A stretch of 64,000 bases of DNA from Euphorbia lathyris (taxonomy: Eukaryota > Streptophyta > Magnoliopsida > Malpighiales > Euphorbiaceae). The notes below the pieces were generated by a model. The model worked only from the letters and a program-made list of their open reading frames with translations. It did not search any database and had not been told where the DNA came from. Numbering within the stretch: position 1 is the stretch's first letter; every line of letters begins with the position of its first letter. The position numbers and the translations under genes were made by a program. Positions 45,069-56,262 of this stretch are shown here, in pieces. The stretch covers positions 31,777,501-31,841,500 of the forward strand of contig NC_088918.1 in NCBI RefSeq assembly GCF_963576675.1. The letters run 5' to 3'.

Positions 45069-46718
45069 TGATGCGGATTCCGCGAAGAACCCGGTCTGAG
45101 GGATAAGTGTACCCCGTCGTTATCAAGTAATAAATTTCTGGTTTAAGTCCAGGTTATCGTCCACATGATTTATTTCTGCAAGTATCAAGCTACTCGATCT
45201 CGGATATTATCTAGGCTTAGGGGTTTTTGAGTTTGGTTTGTTAATTAATCTACTCCTAGGTTGAATTATGCTAATCCTAGCTAAGTTATCTAATTCTAAC
45301 TAAGTTATCTAATTCTAACTAAATTATTCTAAGCCTAACTAAGTTACTCTACCCCTAATTGATCTTTCATTAATGAAACTATTCGAAGGAACATGGTATG
45401 AACGATAATAATAAAGATAGATTATCAAGTCTATTGAATAAAGACCTAATCTAAGTCACTTGTATTCAAGGCGATTAACCCTACTTACCCTCCTGAGGTT
45501 CCTAGCGCGTGATTCCCTAAGGCCGAAACTAGGTCTAAGGCTCAGTAAATTGGCGCTTAATCAACTAAGAGGTTGTCAATCTCCTAGGCTCTGACTAGGT
45601 CAGATTCAGCTCGTAATATGTGCCTACTAGATTTTGGGGCTTTTGAATGAGTTAAACCAATTGAATAAAGCGTAAGACAAGAATTAGACAATAAACATAG
45701 AACAAAACAAGAGCTAAATTATTATTAAAGGCGAAGGTAATTGTCACAAGATACAATAAGTCAAGTTCGGCAACTGTATCAAAGAGTACAAACATGGAAA
45801 GATAAAAAGAGATACAAAAATCCCTTTCAGGGAACCTGTTTACTCTGCAGCCGGCGACTTGATCTTAAGGACGGACCTTGATAATTCCTCGGTAGAAAGC
45901 TTTGAAGGAGCTTCAATGGAGTTTGAGGAAGGTGGAGAAGATGAGAGGAATTACAAGGGGAAAGCTAAAATAATTTACAAAAACGAAAAGATGTCTAAAT
46001 TACAATGGAAAATTCCTATTTATAGACGCGTCTCGGCCCTCTTTTTGACCTATTTTCGTGTCCTCATTGATGTAGGAAGTCGTGGGGTCCATCGTGGCTT
46101 CGTGGGGGCGGAATTGGTCTTTTTGACCAATTCCCGCAGGTCTGCTCGCCGAGCAGGGCGAGCTGCTCGGCGAGCAGGGCTACTCGCGACGAGCAGCGCC
46201 CTGCTCGACGAGCAGGCCTCTGGCGGCCTGCTCGGTGAGCAGGCACAGTGCCTGGGCAGTGCCTGGGCGGTGCCTGGGCTGCTCGCCGAGCAGCGCCCGG
46301 GCTGCGCGCCGATGCTCAATTCACCGAGCGACTACCGGGGGTCCCCGAGACTCGATTTTTGCCTGAAATTGATCATGTTTTAACCTGCACACGCACATAA
46401 ACTCCAAACAACATTAGTCCAAGGGCTAAATTGACCCGCCAATCGCTTATTTGAGCAAACGCTTCGTTTGGTGCGACTTTTGACGGATCAATTAGCTTCA
46501 AAAGATAACAGAATTATAATATGCATGCCATTTTGGCCGTATTTGCCTAAATTGATCATAAAACGAGCCTAAACAACGAAAAGTAAATAAAACGTTTCCA
46601 ATTTCTAACTAACTCACACAAAAGCATTTAAATGCGAGAATTGCTCGCTTATTAACTAAAAAACGCTAAAACCCGTCCTAAAACCGTACCCAAAGATAGG
46701 GGTTTTTGACCCCTATCA
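45069..46718 (-). repeat. 5' LTR of Athila-type copy A
   Basis: 1,650 bp. On the plus strand it begins TGATGCGGATTCCGCG and ends GACCCCTATCA. It carries the TGCTCGCCGAGCAG dyad array at about 46141-46290. The primer-binding site follows it on the minus strand after 6 nt. Confidence 0.92.
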
Positions 46719-46723
46719 CTGAC

Positions 46724-47383
46724 AACGGAACACAGTTTAACTATGGCAAATTCAAGGCTTTCTGTGAGGGGTTGGGCATCCTGAACAGATTCGCCTCCGT
46801 TTATTATCCTCAGTCCAATGGAATGACCGAAGTTACCAATCGGACAATTGTTAAGGGGATAAAGAAGAGGTTGGGAGAGCATGACAAGAAGTGGGCGGAT
46901 CAGCTTACAAGTGTTTTATGGGCTTATCGTACCACCCCAAGAACAGCTACTGGGGAAACACCATTCGCCCTTTCTCATAGAGTGGAGGCCGTGATCCCAG
47001 TTGAGATATAAGTCCCCAGTGATCGGGTAGCCTTTTATTGTGAAGAGGACAACAACAAACGACTAAGGGAGCGTTTGGATCAGGTTGAGGATCGCAGGAA
47101 CCAATCCTATGTACGCATGGCAGCATACAAACAGCGGATCGCGGCTTACCATGATAAAAATGCCAAGCTTGTAGATCTAAAGATAGGAGATCTTGTGCTT
47201 CGCAAAACTGACAAAGTCCAATCTCGAGAAGGCAAGGGCAAGTTGGGGCTCAACTGGACAGGTCCATACCAGATAGTAGACAAGGTTGGACCGGCCACAT
47301 TCAAAATACAAGATATGGAGGGCAATACACTGCCACGCACGTGGAATCTCCAAAACCTCCGCAAATACTTTGTTAAAAAATGA
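46724..47383 (+). pseudogene. Tat integrase, C-terminal part after the insertion
   Basis: Continues the integrase core directly after the duplicated CTGAC: NGTQFNYGKFKAFCEGLG, then the catalytic Glu region (YYPQSNGMTEVTNR), WAYRTTPRTATGETPF, a premature TAA (47009-47011), and the C-terminal GPY/F module (GLNWTGPYQIVDKVGP). The natural stop follows NLRKYFVKK. Reading the two halves as one gene across the insertion keeps the frame. Confidence 0.9.
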
Positions 47384-48003
47384 AGTATGTTCATGGTCTT
47401 GAGCACTCTTTTTCCTTTAATAAGCTTTTTCCCATGTGGTTTTTCTTGTTAAAGGTTTTAACGAGGCTCATTTATAAAGACCTATTTGCTGTAATAAGGT
47501 GTTTCTCCCATTAATAAAAATTGTTGGTTTTATCATCTATGTTCTTTTTATAGTTTACTGCTGCAATATCAATATTCCAGTCTTAAAAAGAAGGGGGGCA
47601 TCCAACGCTCTCCACATTCAATGTAGATCCGCCACTTGGCGGATCCTGTTCACCGATTGAGTTAAAATGATCCTTGGACGCAAGGTCTTTACACTCTCTT
47701 ATCCCTCCCAGAGAGGGATTCACAAGTCCTGCGGGCGGATCATTTCACCTCAAAGATAGGTAGCAAATTGAACCCCTGGGCAGCTTTACTTCCTCCAAGA
47801 AGGAATAAAACAGCTTCAAACCTTCACAAAGGTTCATACCATGGAGTATGGCTGGCCACCTACTCCAAACATAAATCCTAAACATGCTTATGTTCAAAGT
47901 ACTTCTTTACGTAAATGTAAGAGTAAAATAAATAGATAACAGCGTAAAGGATTAACCAAATTGTACTTAGAAGATTTTTTACAAAAAGATCTTTAAACAA
48001 AAA
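47384..48003. other. Tat element 3' non-coding region
   Basis: Between the integrase stop and the antisense gene. No frame. GGCGGATC motifs recur (GATCCGCCACTTGGCGGATC near 47624-47643 is a near-palindrome) and are shared with the LTR. Confidence 0.6.
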
Positions 48004-50277
48004 CTAAATAATAATAGGGGCATCCTCTTTTTTGCTTCCTTCGCCTATGATGCTTGCTTGAGGATCCTTCTTCTCCACAGTCACAGATCCGCCACCAGGA
48101 GATACCTCCTTATCCTTCGAAGAAGTAGGACCCAGTGGAAGGACAGAATCAAGAATGGGCTCTGTACCTACCTTGGGCGGCATCTCTTCAGAATTGTCCG
48201 CCACAACTATGGTAGAAGGTTTGGTCTCCTGCGGGGGTCCTTTCATCCATTTCCGTACATAATTGCGAAGGTATTCCCTGACATCTGGCATTTTGTTGAA
48301 CCTCGCCACGTCTTCTGGTTCGGGGACGGCAAGCAGAGGATCTGTGAAGTCAACTTCGGGATGGGCCAGGGAGAAGTACGCCATAAGCATCTCGCCATAG
48401 TAAAACGCTTGTACACCCGCCGTGTATTCAGCTTCTCCGAGAGCATCCTCATGGCTTTTGGCATCAGAAGCCATCGTTGCCTTTAAACTTTTAATCTCTT
48501 CATCCCGAAGAACTAAAGCCGTTGTGGCGGAAGCAAGATCCGCGTTTGCAGAGGCAATGGTGGAATTGGCATTCGCTATCTCTTTTTCTAACCTTTCAAT
48601 GGTTGCCCTGTCCGCCACGTTCTGAAGGAGTCCATTTTCCAAAGTACGCAGACGGGCATACAGCTATAAAAGACAAAATGATTTAGTCCAAGGGCAAAAA
48701 AGAGGTGAAGGAATTATCATTATCTACATTCTTTTTGAACTCACCGAAAGAAGCTCCGATTTCCCCTTCTGGACATGAGTTAGCCCAGGGATTTGGTTAT
48801 AGTTCCTTTGTACCTCTCCCACCTGACCCAAGGCCTCATCCAGATCATTCAGAAGGGATTCGTTCTCAAAAGAACCTTGGGCCCCCAATTTGGCGGACCA
48901 GTATCCTCCAATATCAGGCTTCGCCATCTGCACAAACAGAGAAGAGCCATACATCACTTTAGAATCGGATGAGCAACAGAGGAAATCAAAAGATGGATTA
49001 CCTGAACAATCTTCTCAGCAGGTTTGGCGGATCGTATCGCGTCCGCCATAATCTTGGTACTACCCATAGTGTTGGGCCGCCTCTTCTTCAGTGGCGGATC
49101 AACAGCTATCTCTGCAGGACGTTTGCCCGTATCGGCTTGAGGATTAGCCGCTTGACTTTTCTTGCGCGCTTCATCTTCCAAAAGCTTCCTGCGCGTCTCT
49201 GCAAGAGCGTGATTGGCCTTAGATACACCCCTGCCAAAGAAGACATCAAGATAATCAAGACTTTTGAAGTAACGGAAAGGTACCTTGATCAAACTGAGTA
49301 ATTTTCGAATAAATAAATTGATCCCCTTCTCGGTGAATCAATGGAATGTCACTCATCATGAAGGCTAAGGCATCTGCATAAGTCCATGCATCCGTCTTGA
49401 TCTGCTTCATGAGATCCGCCACCTCTTCATCACTGCTTGTTAAGATCCGCATGTCACCCGCCATATGTAGCGGACGAGAATTCCAAACTGAAGGGAAACC
49501 TAACGGTTCATCCTCCTTTATCTTCACATAGAAGAAACTCTCATCCCAGCTATGAACGTTGGACATTTTATCGTAAAAGGGCGAATAGACACCAAATTTG
49601 GCAAATGTAAGATAGGATTCTGACTTCCTCTTGGAAGGTTTATGAAAGGCCCTAAAAATACGGCCCGTATAAACAACGCCTAAATTTGAAGCGAGATAGC
49701 AGTCTAGGGCCATGTCGAGCCAGCCATTAGGATGTAGCTGACTGACGGCAATGTCAAAATATGAGAGGATATCCGCCATCATCTTAGGAAGAGGAAGGCG
49801 AAACCCTCTCTCTACATGACTACAGAATACGGTAAAGAAGCCGTTAGGCGGATTGGAGGGGCGTTGATGAGAAGCAGCAAGTTGGGTTTCGTAATTTTTG
49901 ATCCACGGAAAGCGATCCGTCGGTTTCGCCAAATCCGCGGCATTCATACGGGATGGAGTGGACTCCGCTCGAGGATTCTTTTTCTTAGCATGGAGGGAAG
50001 AAGTGGCCATGGAACCCAGAAACCGGTTACGAGCACCGACCGGAACGGCACCGGAAACAGAAAAAAAGAAAGAGGGATTTCTGGTTGAACGAGTCTGGTA
50101 ATGGTTACGCGCCAAGTTATTGAACTCAGCTAAACCGGAATTAATCGCACCTACAGAAGATTGGGAGTCCTCCGACGATGAAGTGGTCCAACTAAAATCT
50201 ACTTCAATCTTAGGAGGAGATGACGAGTTAAAAAGTTCAGAAGTCGACCCAGAAGACGAGGATGAACTTCTAAACAT
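48004..50277 (-). CDS. antisense gene of the Tat element (probably 4 exons)
   Basis: Lies opposite to pol, before the 3' LTR, where Tat elements often carry an antisense gene whose product matches the 'putative gypsy type transposon' family. Exon 1 is 49284-50277 (Ser-rich start MFRSSSSSSGSTSELF, then GFFTVFCSHVERGFRLPLP, CYLASNLGVVYTGRIF). Exon 2 is about 49002-49230 (SKANHALAETRRKLLEDEA, basic PLKKRRPN). Exon 3 is 48745-48927. Exon 4 is 48004-48663 (coiled-coil-like Ala/Glu region from IERLEKEIANANSTIASANA, acidic tail). Introns 2 and 3 are GT-AG and phase 0. Intron 1 (GTACC...GGCAG) has canonical borders but joins one base out of frame, so there is a lesion or I have misplaced that junction. 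The protein's role is unknown. Confidence 0.7.
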
Positions 50278-50565
50278 TCAAGATAAAAGGAAAGGGCACT
50301 TACATGGAAACGTAGAAGTTTGAAGAAGAGCTCTGGAAAACTTATAGGAAAAGCTTCGAAGACGGAGAGAGATGAAGAAATGAAGAAGAAAGAGAAATTA
50401 GAAGGAGAAAAAGATTTCTTTTAAACTTGCCTAGGACAGTGTGCCACCACACGTGTCAACCATCAAATGGTGTTGAACAGAGCGCACATTAATGATGGGG
50501 CATATGACGGCGCGCGGAAGTCTAAAAGCCCTAAAGGACTTTAAAGGCATTTTACGGGGGGCTTC

Positions 50566-51046
50566 TGATAACATCGAGATATTATCATGAGGACCAAAAG
50601 AGATATCTGCCTTTAAGTATGCCACGTAGCAAAGGAAGTCAGCTGGAGGATCTCCCTGGACTAGCTCTAGGAGATCCGCTGGCGGATCTCTAAGGCGAAT
50701 CTCTCCATTCACCTTGGTAACGGCTAGCCGCCGGCTCGACCATAAAGGATCATTAAATGGATCATTAACTGTCTTACCTGCCAGGTTAAGAGTAACTTGT
50801 AACCGCCATTAAATGAGCATTAATGGGGACTTTCTAGTTACCTAGAGGTTACGACCTTCTCAACTATATATAGCCTACCATTCTAGGCTATCAAGGTACT
50901 CAGACTTTTCTATATTCTCTAAGCTTTGTCAATACAGTTTATTCTTCATATTCTCTACTGACTTTGGCATCGGAGTTTCCCCCGTCGAACCCAACGACGC
51001 CCCCCACAGGGACGAGCTCCGATCAGAAGTTTCTCCCTTGTTATCA
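50566..51046 (+). repeat. 3' LTR of the Tat element
   Basis: 481 bp, the same length as the 5' LTR. Eight substitutions and no indels were counted by eye. It is preceded by TTTACGGGGGGCTTC. Confidence 0.93.
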
Positions 51047-51294
51047 CTTTTTTTCATTTAATTGTTTTAAATTAATAGTTAATTTTCTCAACAGCTCTCG
51101 CGGTGGTTAATTGTGTCAATTCCCCTAGCACGGCGAACCATCGACACTACTGGATTATTGAGGCTTGTCAGAAATTGTTAAATCAGAATTGGGATGTTTG
51201 AGTTGTTCATACCTGCCGGGAGGGTAATCGAATAGCGGATTGGTTGGCGAACTTCGCAGAAACTTTCTCCTTAAGTCATCACGAGTGTGATACG

Positions 51295-52945
51295 TGATAG
51301 GGGTCAAAAACCCCTATCTTTGGGTACGGTTTTAGGACGGGTTTTAGCATTATTTAGTTAATAAGCGAGCATTTCTCGCATTTAAATGCTTTTGTGTGAG
51401 TTAATTAGGAATTGGAAACGTTTTATTTATTTTTCGTTGTTTAGGCTCGTTTTATGACCAATCTAGGCAATTATGGCCAAAATAGCATGCATAGTATAAT
51501 TCCATTATCTTTTGAAGCTAATTGGTCCGTCAAAAGTCGCACCAAACAAAGCGTTTGCTCAAAATAAGCGATTGACGGATCAATTTAGCTTTTGGACTAA
51601 TGTTATCTGGAGTTTCTGTACGTGCGCAGGTGTAAGTTCGGGCGAAAAAGGACATCGACGACATTCGGCAAGCATCGAGAACATGTCGGGCGAAAACGCT
51701 CGACGAGCGGGCATCCGTGGGCCATTTCTGCTCGCTGAGCAGGCCCCTGGAGGCCTACTCGCCGAGCAGGCCATGCCTGCTCGCCGAGCAGGCCGCCAGG
51801 CGCCTGCTCGGTGAGCAGGGGGGCTGCTCGCCGAGCAGCTCGCCCTGCTCGGCGAGCAGGCCTGCGGGAATTGGTCAAAAAGACCAATTCCGCCCCCACG
51901 AAGCCACGATGGACCCCACGTCTTCCTACACCAATAAGGACACGAAAATAGGTCAAAAAGAGGGCCGAGCCACGCCTATAAATAGAGTTTTTCCAATGTA
52001 ATTTAGACATCTTTCAATTTTGTAAATTATCTTAGCTTTCCCCTTGTAATTCCTCTCCATCTCCCCCATCTTCTTCGACTTCCATTGAAGCTCCTTCAAA
52101 GCTTTTTCTCGAGGAATTATCAAGGTCCGTCCTTAAGATTAAGTCGCCGGCTGCAGAGTAAACAGGTTCCCTGAAAGGGATTTTTGTATCTCCTTTTATC
52201 ATTCCTTGTTTGTACTCTTTGATACAGTTGCCGAACTTGACTTATTGTATCTTGTGACATTTATCTTCGCCTTTAATAATAATTTAGCTCTTATTTTGTT
52301 CTATGATTATTTGTTTAATCTCTGTCTTACACTTTATTCAATTGGTTTAAGTCATTCAAAAGCCCCAAAATCTAGTAGGCACATATTGCGAGCTGAATCT
52401 GACCTAGTCAGAGCCTAGGAGATTGACGACCTCTTAGTTGATTAAGCGCCAATTTACTGAGCCTTAGACCTAGTTTCGGCCTTAGGGAATCACGCGCTAG
52501 GAACTTCAGGAGGGTAAGTAGGGTTAATCGCCTTGAATACAAGTGACTCAGATTAGGTTTTTATTCAATAGACCTAATAATCTATCTTCATTATTATCGT
52601 TCATACCATGTTCCTTCGGATAATTGCATTAGTGAAAGATCAATTAGGAGTAGTTTAACTTAATTAGGGGTAGAGTAACTTAATTAGGCATAGAATAACT
52701 TAGCTAGAATCAGATAACTTAGCTAGGATTAGTATAATTCAACCTAGGAGTAGATTAACTTAAGCAAAATAAACTCAAAACCCCCCCTAAGCCTAGATAA
52801 CATCCGAGACCGAGTAGCTCGATACTTGCAGGAATAAATCCTGTGGACGATAACCTGGACTTTCCAGAAATTTATTACTTGATAACGACGGGGTACACTT
52901 ATCCCTTAGTGAGTTCTCATCTCTAACTTAGGTGAGGGCGCATCA
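51295..52945 (+). repeat. 5' LTR of Athila-type copy B
   Basis: Starts TGATAGGGGTCAAAAACCCC, itself a hairpin, and ends GGGCGCATCA. The CTGCTCGCCGAGCAGG dyad array is at about 51728-51862, longer than in the 3' LTR (56696-56782). Confidence 0.92.
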
Positions 52946-53163
52946 AGTTTTTGGCGTCGTTGCTGGGGATTTATTTCTTCTGCAATATCGAACCAAAGGT
53001 CGATTTGTTAGTTTAGGCATTCATTGTAAATATCTTTGTTTATATCGTCTATACTTGTTGATATATAATTTCTTTATACTTTTCTATACTTGTTCATATC
53101 TGTATACTGTTACTTATCAACCTTTGTGCTAGAACTTCACTTTTTCTCAGCATTCTCTGATCA

Positions 53164-54126
53164 ATGAATTGGCAAGAAAAAGTCGAGTGGCAAGCTCAAA
53201 AGTTTACTATCCCATCAAGACAATACATTCATGCCCTGGAGAATGAGGCTCCCAATCCCTCCATGGCCGACTTAAATGAGAAAATGGATATCTTGATGGC
53301 GAAACTGAGCCTCAACACCAATGAAAATGTAAGTTTTGTGGGTAATCACCAAAGGTATAATTCTGACCCCAATTCTTACAGCTTTTATGGTAGTGATTGG
53401 AGGAGACCTCAACACTCAAATCTGTCCTACGGGAACCCTAACATGTTGAGGCCTCCAAATAGGTTTGTTGATGAGCACAGGGAAAACGAATTGGGAATGT
53501 TCCCTTACGAACAAGCAAGCCAAGTTCCTCCACAACCCTCTAGCTCACGAGATGAGGTGCTATCCCTTTTGAAAGGAATATCAACCCGACTTACAATCAA
53601 CGAGGAGGTTTGCACGGACTTGAGCAACCAATTGGCTCAAATAAACCATGAGATGCAAAAGCAATCCCGAGATGCTCTCCCAGGCATAAAGGAAAACATA
53701 GAAATCCCATAAAGGGAATCAGCTCAAACCATCTCTTTGAGGAATGACAAAAAGGTAGAACTAAGTCCACTATCACATGCATCACTCGAGGTAAGTGAAG
53801 AACCGGAAGCGGTAAGCAACCCCGGTTCAAAATCTGAAATTCTAAATCATGTGATAGAAATAAACGATCAAATCGAAGCTTGTGTATATCAACTACCTTT
53901 TCCTCAAAAGTTCGAAAAGTTTGGATTTACTCCTTGTTCAGAAGTTTTCATTCTCTTCGACCTACCAAGAGAATCCAAAAGGGAGCAAACCAAACTTTTT
54001 CATAATATGTTTAAATTTGGCCTCCTACTTTCATTAAACTTATTTGAGGCTCTTAATCCGTTTTGTAGGTACGGGTTATTTGTTAAGGAGTTCGAGTTCC
54101 TAACGCGAGTAGAAGCATACACCTAG
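53164..54126 (+). pseudogene. Athila-derived gag-like protein, copy B
   Basis: Same protein as in copy A, starting MNWQEKVEWQAQKF, and the same total length (321 codons with the stop). One TAA (53710-53712) replaces the Gln of the copy A sequence IEIPQRESAQA; the rest is collinear and in frame to the stop after EFLTRVEAYT. Just beyond the stop, the frame would continue as PRREFYVELTDYNVALLGRQ, also conserved in copy A, hinting that the family's ancestral protein was longer. Confidence 0.7.
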
Positions 54127-56262
54127 GCGGGAATTCTATGTCGAGCTCACCGACTATAACGTAGCGCTTCTTGGGAGGCAACCCAAGTTTTAACAAAACT
54201 TTTCAGATTTATTTTATTTAGATTATACATTGATTTTTTAGTTTAGTCTTTTTAGTTTTCTTTTACGTTTTTTTAAAAAAAATGTTCGTTTAAAAAAAAA
54301 AAATAAATAAATAAATATTTTTTTAGTTGTTTAGTTTTATTTTATTTTATTTTATTTTATTTTTATTTTTATTTTAAAGTTTTCAGGTTTAAAATAAAAT
54401 TTAAAAATATATATATATATATATATTTTGGCCCAAGAGGCCCAGCTCGGCGAGCAGGGCCCTGCTCGCCGCGAGCTGGGCGCTGGGCACTGCGCCCAGC
54501 CTGCCGCTGGGCGCTGGCGCGTAGGCCGCCGCTGGGCACTGCTGCTCGGCCGCGATAAGCAAACTGTTCGAGATTTTTTTTAAAAAATCCCGAATGGAGC
54601 TGAAAAATAATAATAATAAATAAATAAATAAATAAAATTTGCACCGCAAATCATCAAATTTTTGGCGATTGCGATAAAATCCGTAAGTTTTCTTCTCCAC
54701 CCTAACTTTTTGCACTTGTACTTTATGGTTTGTGATGCAATGTTGGAACTTATTGCATATTTTTAGTGTGAGGAGGAGGGGTAGACAAACTTACAAAAAT
54801 TGTATAATTTTTAAATTTTTGTTGCGTCGTGTCTAGTTTAGTTTAGCGTTTTCGGGTTTTATTTATGTTCTCGCATGTTTAGGATCTAAAACCGTGAACC
54901 TCCTTCGAATCTAAACTTCGTTAGTTGCCCTTGAGGGCTGAGAACCGAATCTAAGATTGCATGACAACTAGTTTAGGTGTAGGACACAATCCTTGTATCT
55001 GTAAGAGCATGAGCTAAAGTTTGCATTTAGACCCTACTTTTGAAGAAATGCTAAAATCATTACTTAGGTAGATAACTTAAGAATTGAAGGCATGTGATGT
55101 TGAACTTGAGTTTGGGGAAAACTAGTAAACACAAAATTGAAACCCAAAGAATTGTGAGTTGAATTTGAGCCTAAGAGCGAACATCAAAAAGCTCTTTTTC
55201 TTGACATTTTTGTGTGAATGCTTTGACTTGTGGAAAGATTACAGATTTTGCACCTAATACTGTGTTGAACCTACATGCAATGATTTGAAATGATAAACGA
55301 TGAATCAGCCTCATTAGAATTAACCCTTTTTCTTTACCTTATTTTTTCTTTTTCATCCACTCTAGGAAGCCCATTTGAGCCTATATTTTTGTAGTTGATA
55401 GATTTTTCTTTCGTTCTAACCTATTTTTGCAAACCACAACTTGGTTTGCTACTTAACCCAAGTTTTTGCAAAGCTCAAATTGAGCCTTTGCTTTCTCCTA
55501 GCGCTTTTTCGTTGTTTATGGCATTATAGTAGCAAGCCAAAAGGCTAAGAAGTGAATGAGCATCACTATCCCAAAAAGAAAAAAAAAAGAAAAAAAAAGA
55601 AAAGGGAAAAAGAGAAAAACAGAAAAAGAAAAGGAAAGAAAAGAGACGAACAAAAAGGGGAGAACTTCATTCCCCAGTTCTTAAAATAAAAAACGTTTCA
55701 AGAAAACATCCCAAAAAGAGAATAGTGAATAAATAAAAAGCTTAGTCACTTCATACTCGCTAAAGCCATTTTAACTTTGTTTTTCTAGCGCTAGAACTAT
55801 TAACCCTTGTTGTACCTTTAACCCTCTAACCACATTACAACCCCGATTAGAGGCTGTTTTTGATATCATCGGAATCATATAGCATAGTAGAGGAACGCGG
55901 ATGAACGTGCAAAACCAACGTAATCCTAAGCAAGAACATAAGCCGAGAGTAAACACTTTAGCCACCAAAATTGTGTGAAACGAGTGAACTACCTATGGTG
56001 AGGTGTTTTACTTAGCGATCCCCTCAAGCTCGTTTAATTGAACATGTGTCCTTTTGCTTAAAACTATGACCTATGATAATCGAAATGCGGCTTTTGGATA
56101 TCGTGTCTCTACTTTGTATTTCCGAATGCATGTAATTACAGATGCTCGAAATTGTGTCAAGCACCTAGTCAAACCAGGAGGTTTTCTAGCTTGCTTGTGA
56201 TGGCGGATTTAGTTTTTTTTAGTTTACTTGGGGACAAGTAAAGTTTTAAGTGCGAGGAGGTT

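Larger units (their letters stand above)
39883..46718 (-). mobile_element. non-autonomous Athila-type LTR element, copy A
   Basis: Flanked by CTGAC (39878-39882, 46719-46723). LTRs are 39883-41615 (3', 1,733 bp) and 45069-46718 (5', 1,650 bp). Minus-strand orientation follows from the primer-binding site TGGCGCCGTTGCCGGGGA (reverse of 45045-45062) beside the right LTR and the purine tract GTGCGAGGAGGTT beside the left one. The 3.45-kb interior carries one gag-like frame and no protease, RT or integrase. Long LTRs, this PBS and the gag tail suggest a derivative of an Athila element mobilised in trans. The 41616-43290 part of the interior is non-coding, with poly-T/poly-A tracts. Confidence 0.9.
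35010..51046 (+). mobile_element. Ty3/gypsy Tat-lineage retrotransposon (with nested insert)
   Basis: Flanked by CTTTT (35005-35009 and 51047-51051). Two 481-bp LTRs (TGATAACATCG ... CCCTTGTTATCA) differ at 8 positions by eye, so the insertion is recent. A PBS-like TTGGTGCGGTGATCGTGGA follows the 5' LTR at about 35492. A G-rich polypurine-type tract (ACGGGGGGC) precedes the 3' LTR. The order is gag - PR - RT - RNase H - second RNase H - integrase, then a long 3' region with an antisense gene. The second RNase H domain and the antisense gene are hallmarks of the Tat lineage. Without the Athila-type insert it would be about 9.2 kb. Confidence 0.93.
32980..51093 (-). mobile_element. TRIM-like LTR retrotransposon (carries nested insertions)
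   Basis: Flanked by GCTCT on both sides (32975-32979, 51094-51098). The 3' LTR is 32980-33525; the 5' LTR is 34477-35009 plus 51052-51093, split by a Tat element. Minus-strand orientation follows from a primer-binding site complementary to initiator tRNA-Met (TGGTATCAGAGC, reverse of 34463-34474) next to the right LTR, and a purine tract GTTAAGGGGAAGAT next to the left LTR. Without the hAT MITE, the internal region is only about 410 bp and non-coding. The LTRs differ at about 5 percent of sites by eye. Short LTRs, a tiny interior and no genes fit a TRIM. Confidence 0.9.

Noticed and set aside
35010..51046. An envelope-like gene in the Tat or Athila elements
   Set aside because: The extra frame in the Tat element is antisense to pol and the Athila-type frame is gag-like; no membrane-protein frame of the right position and orientation was seen.
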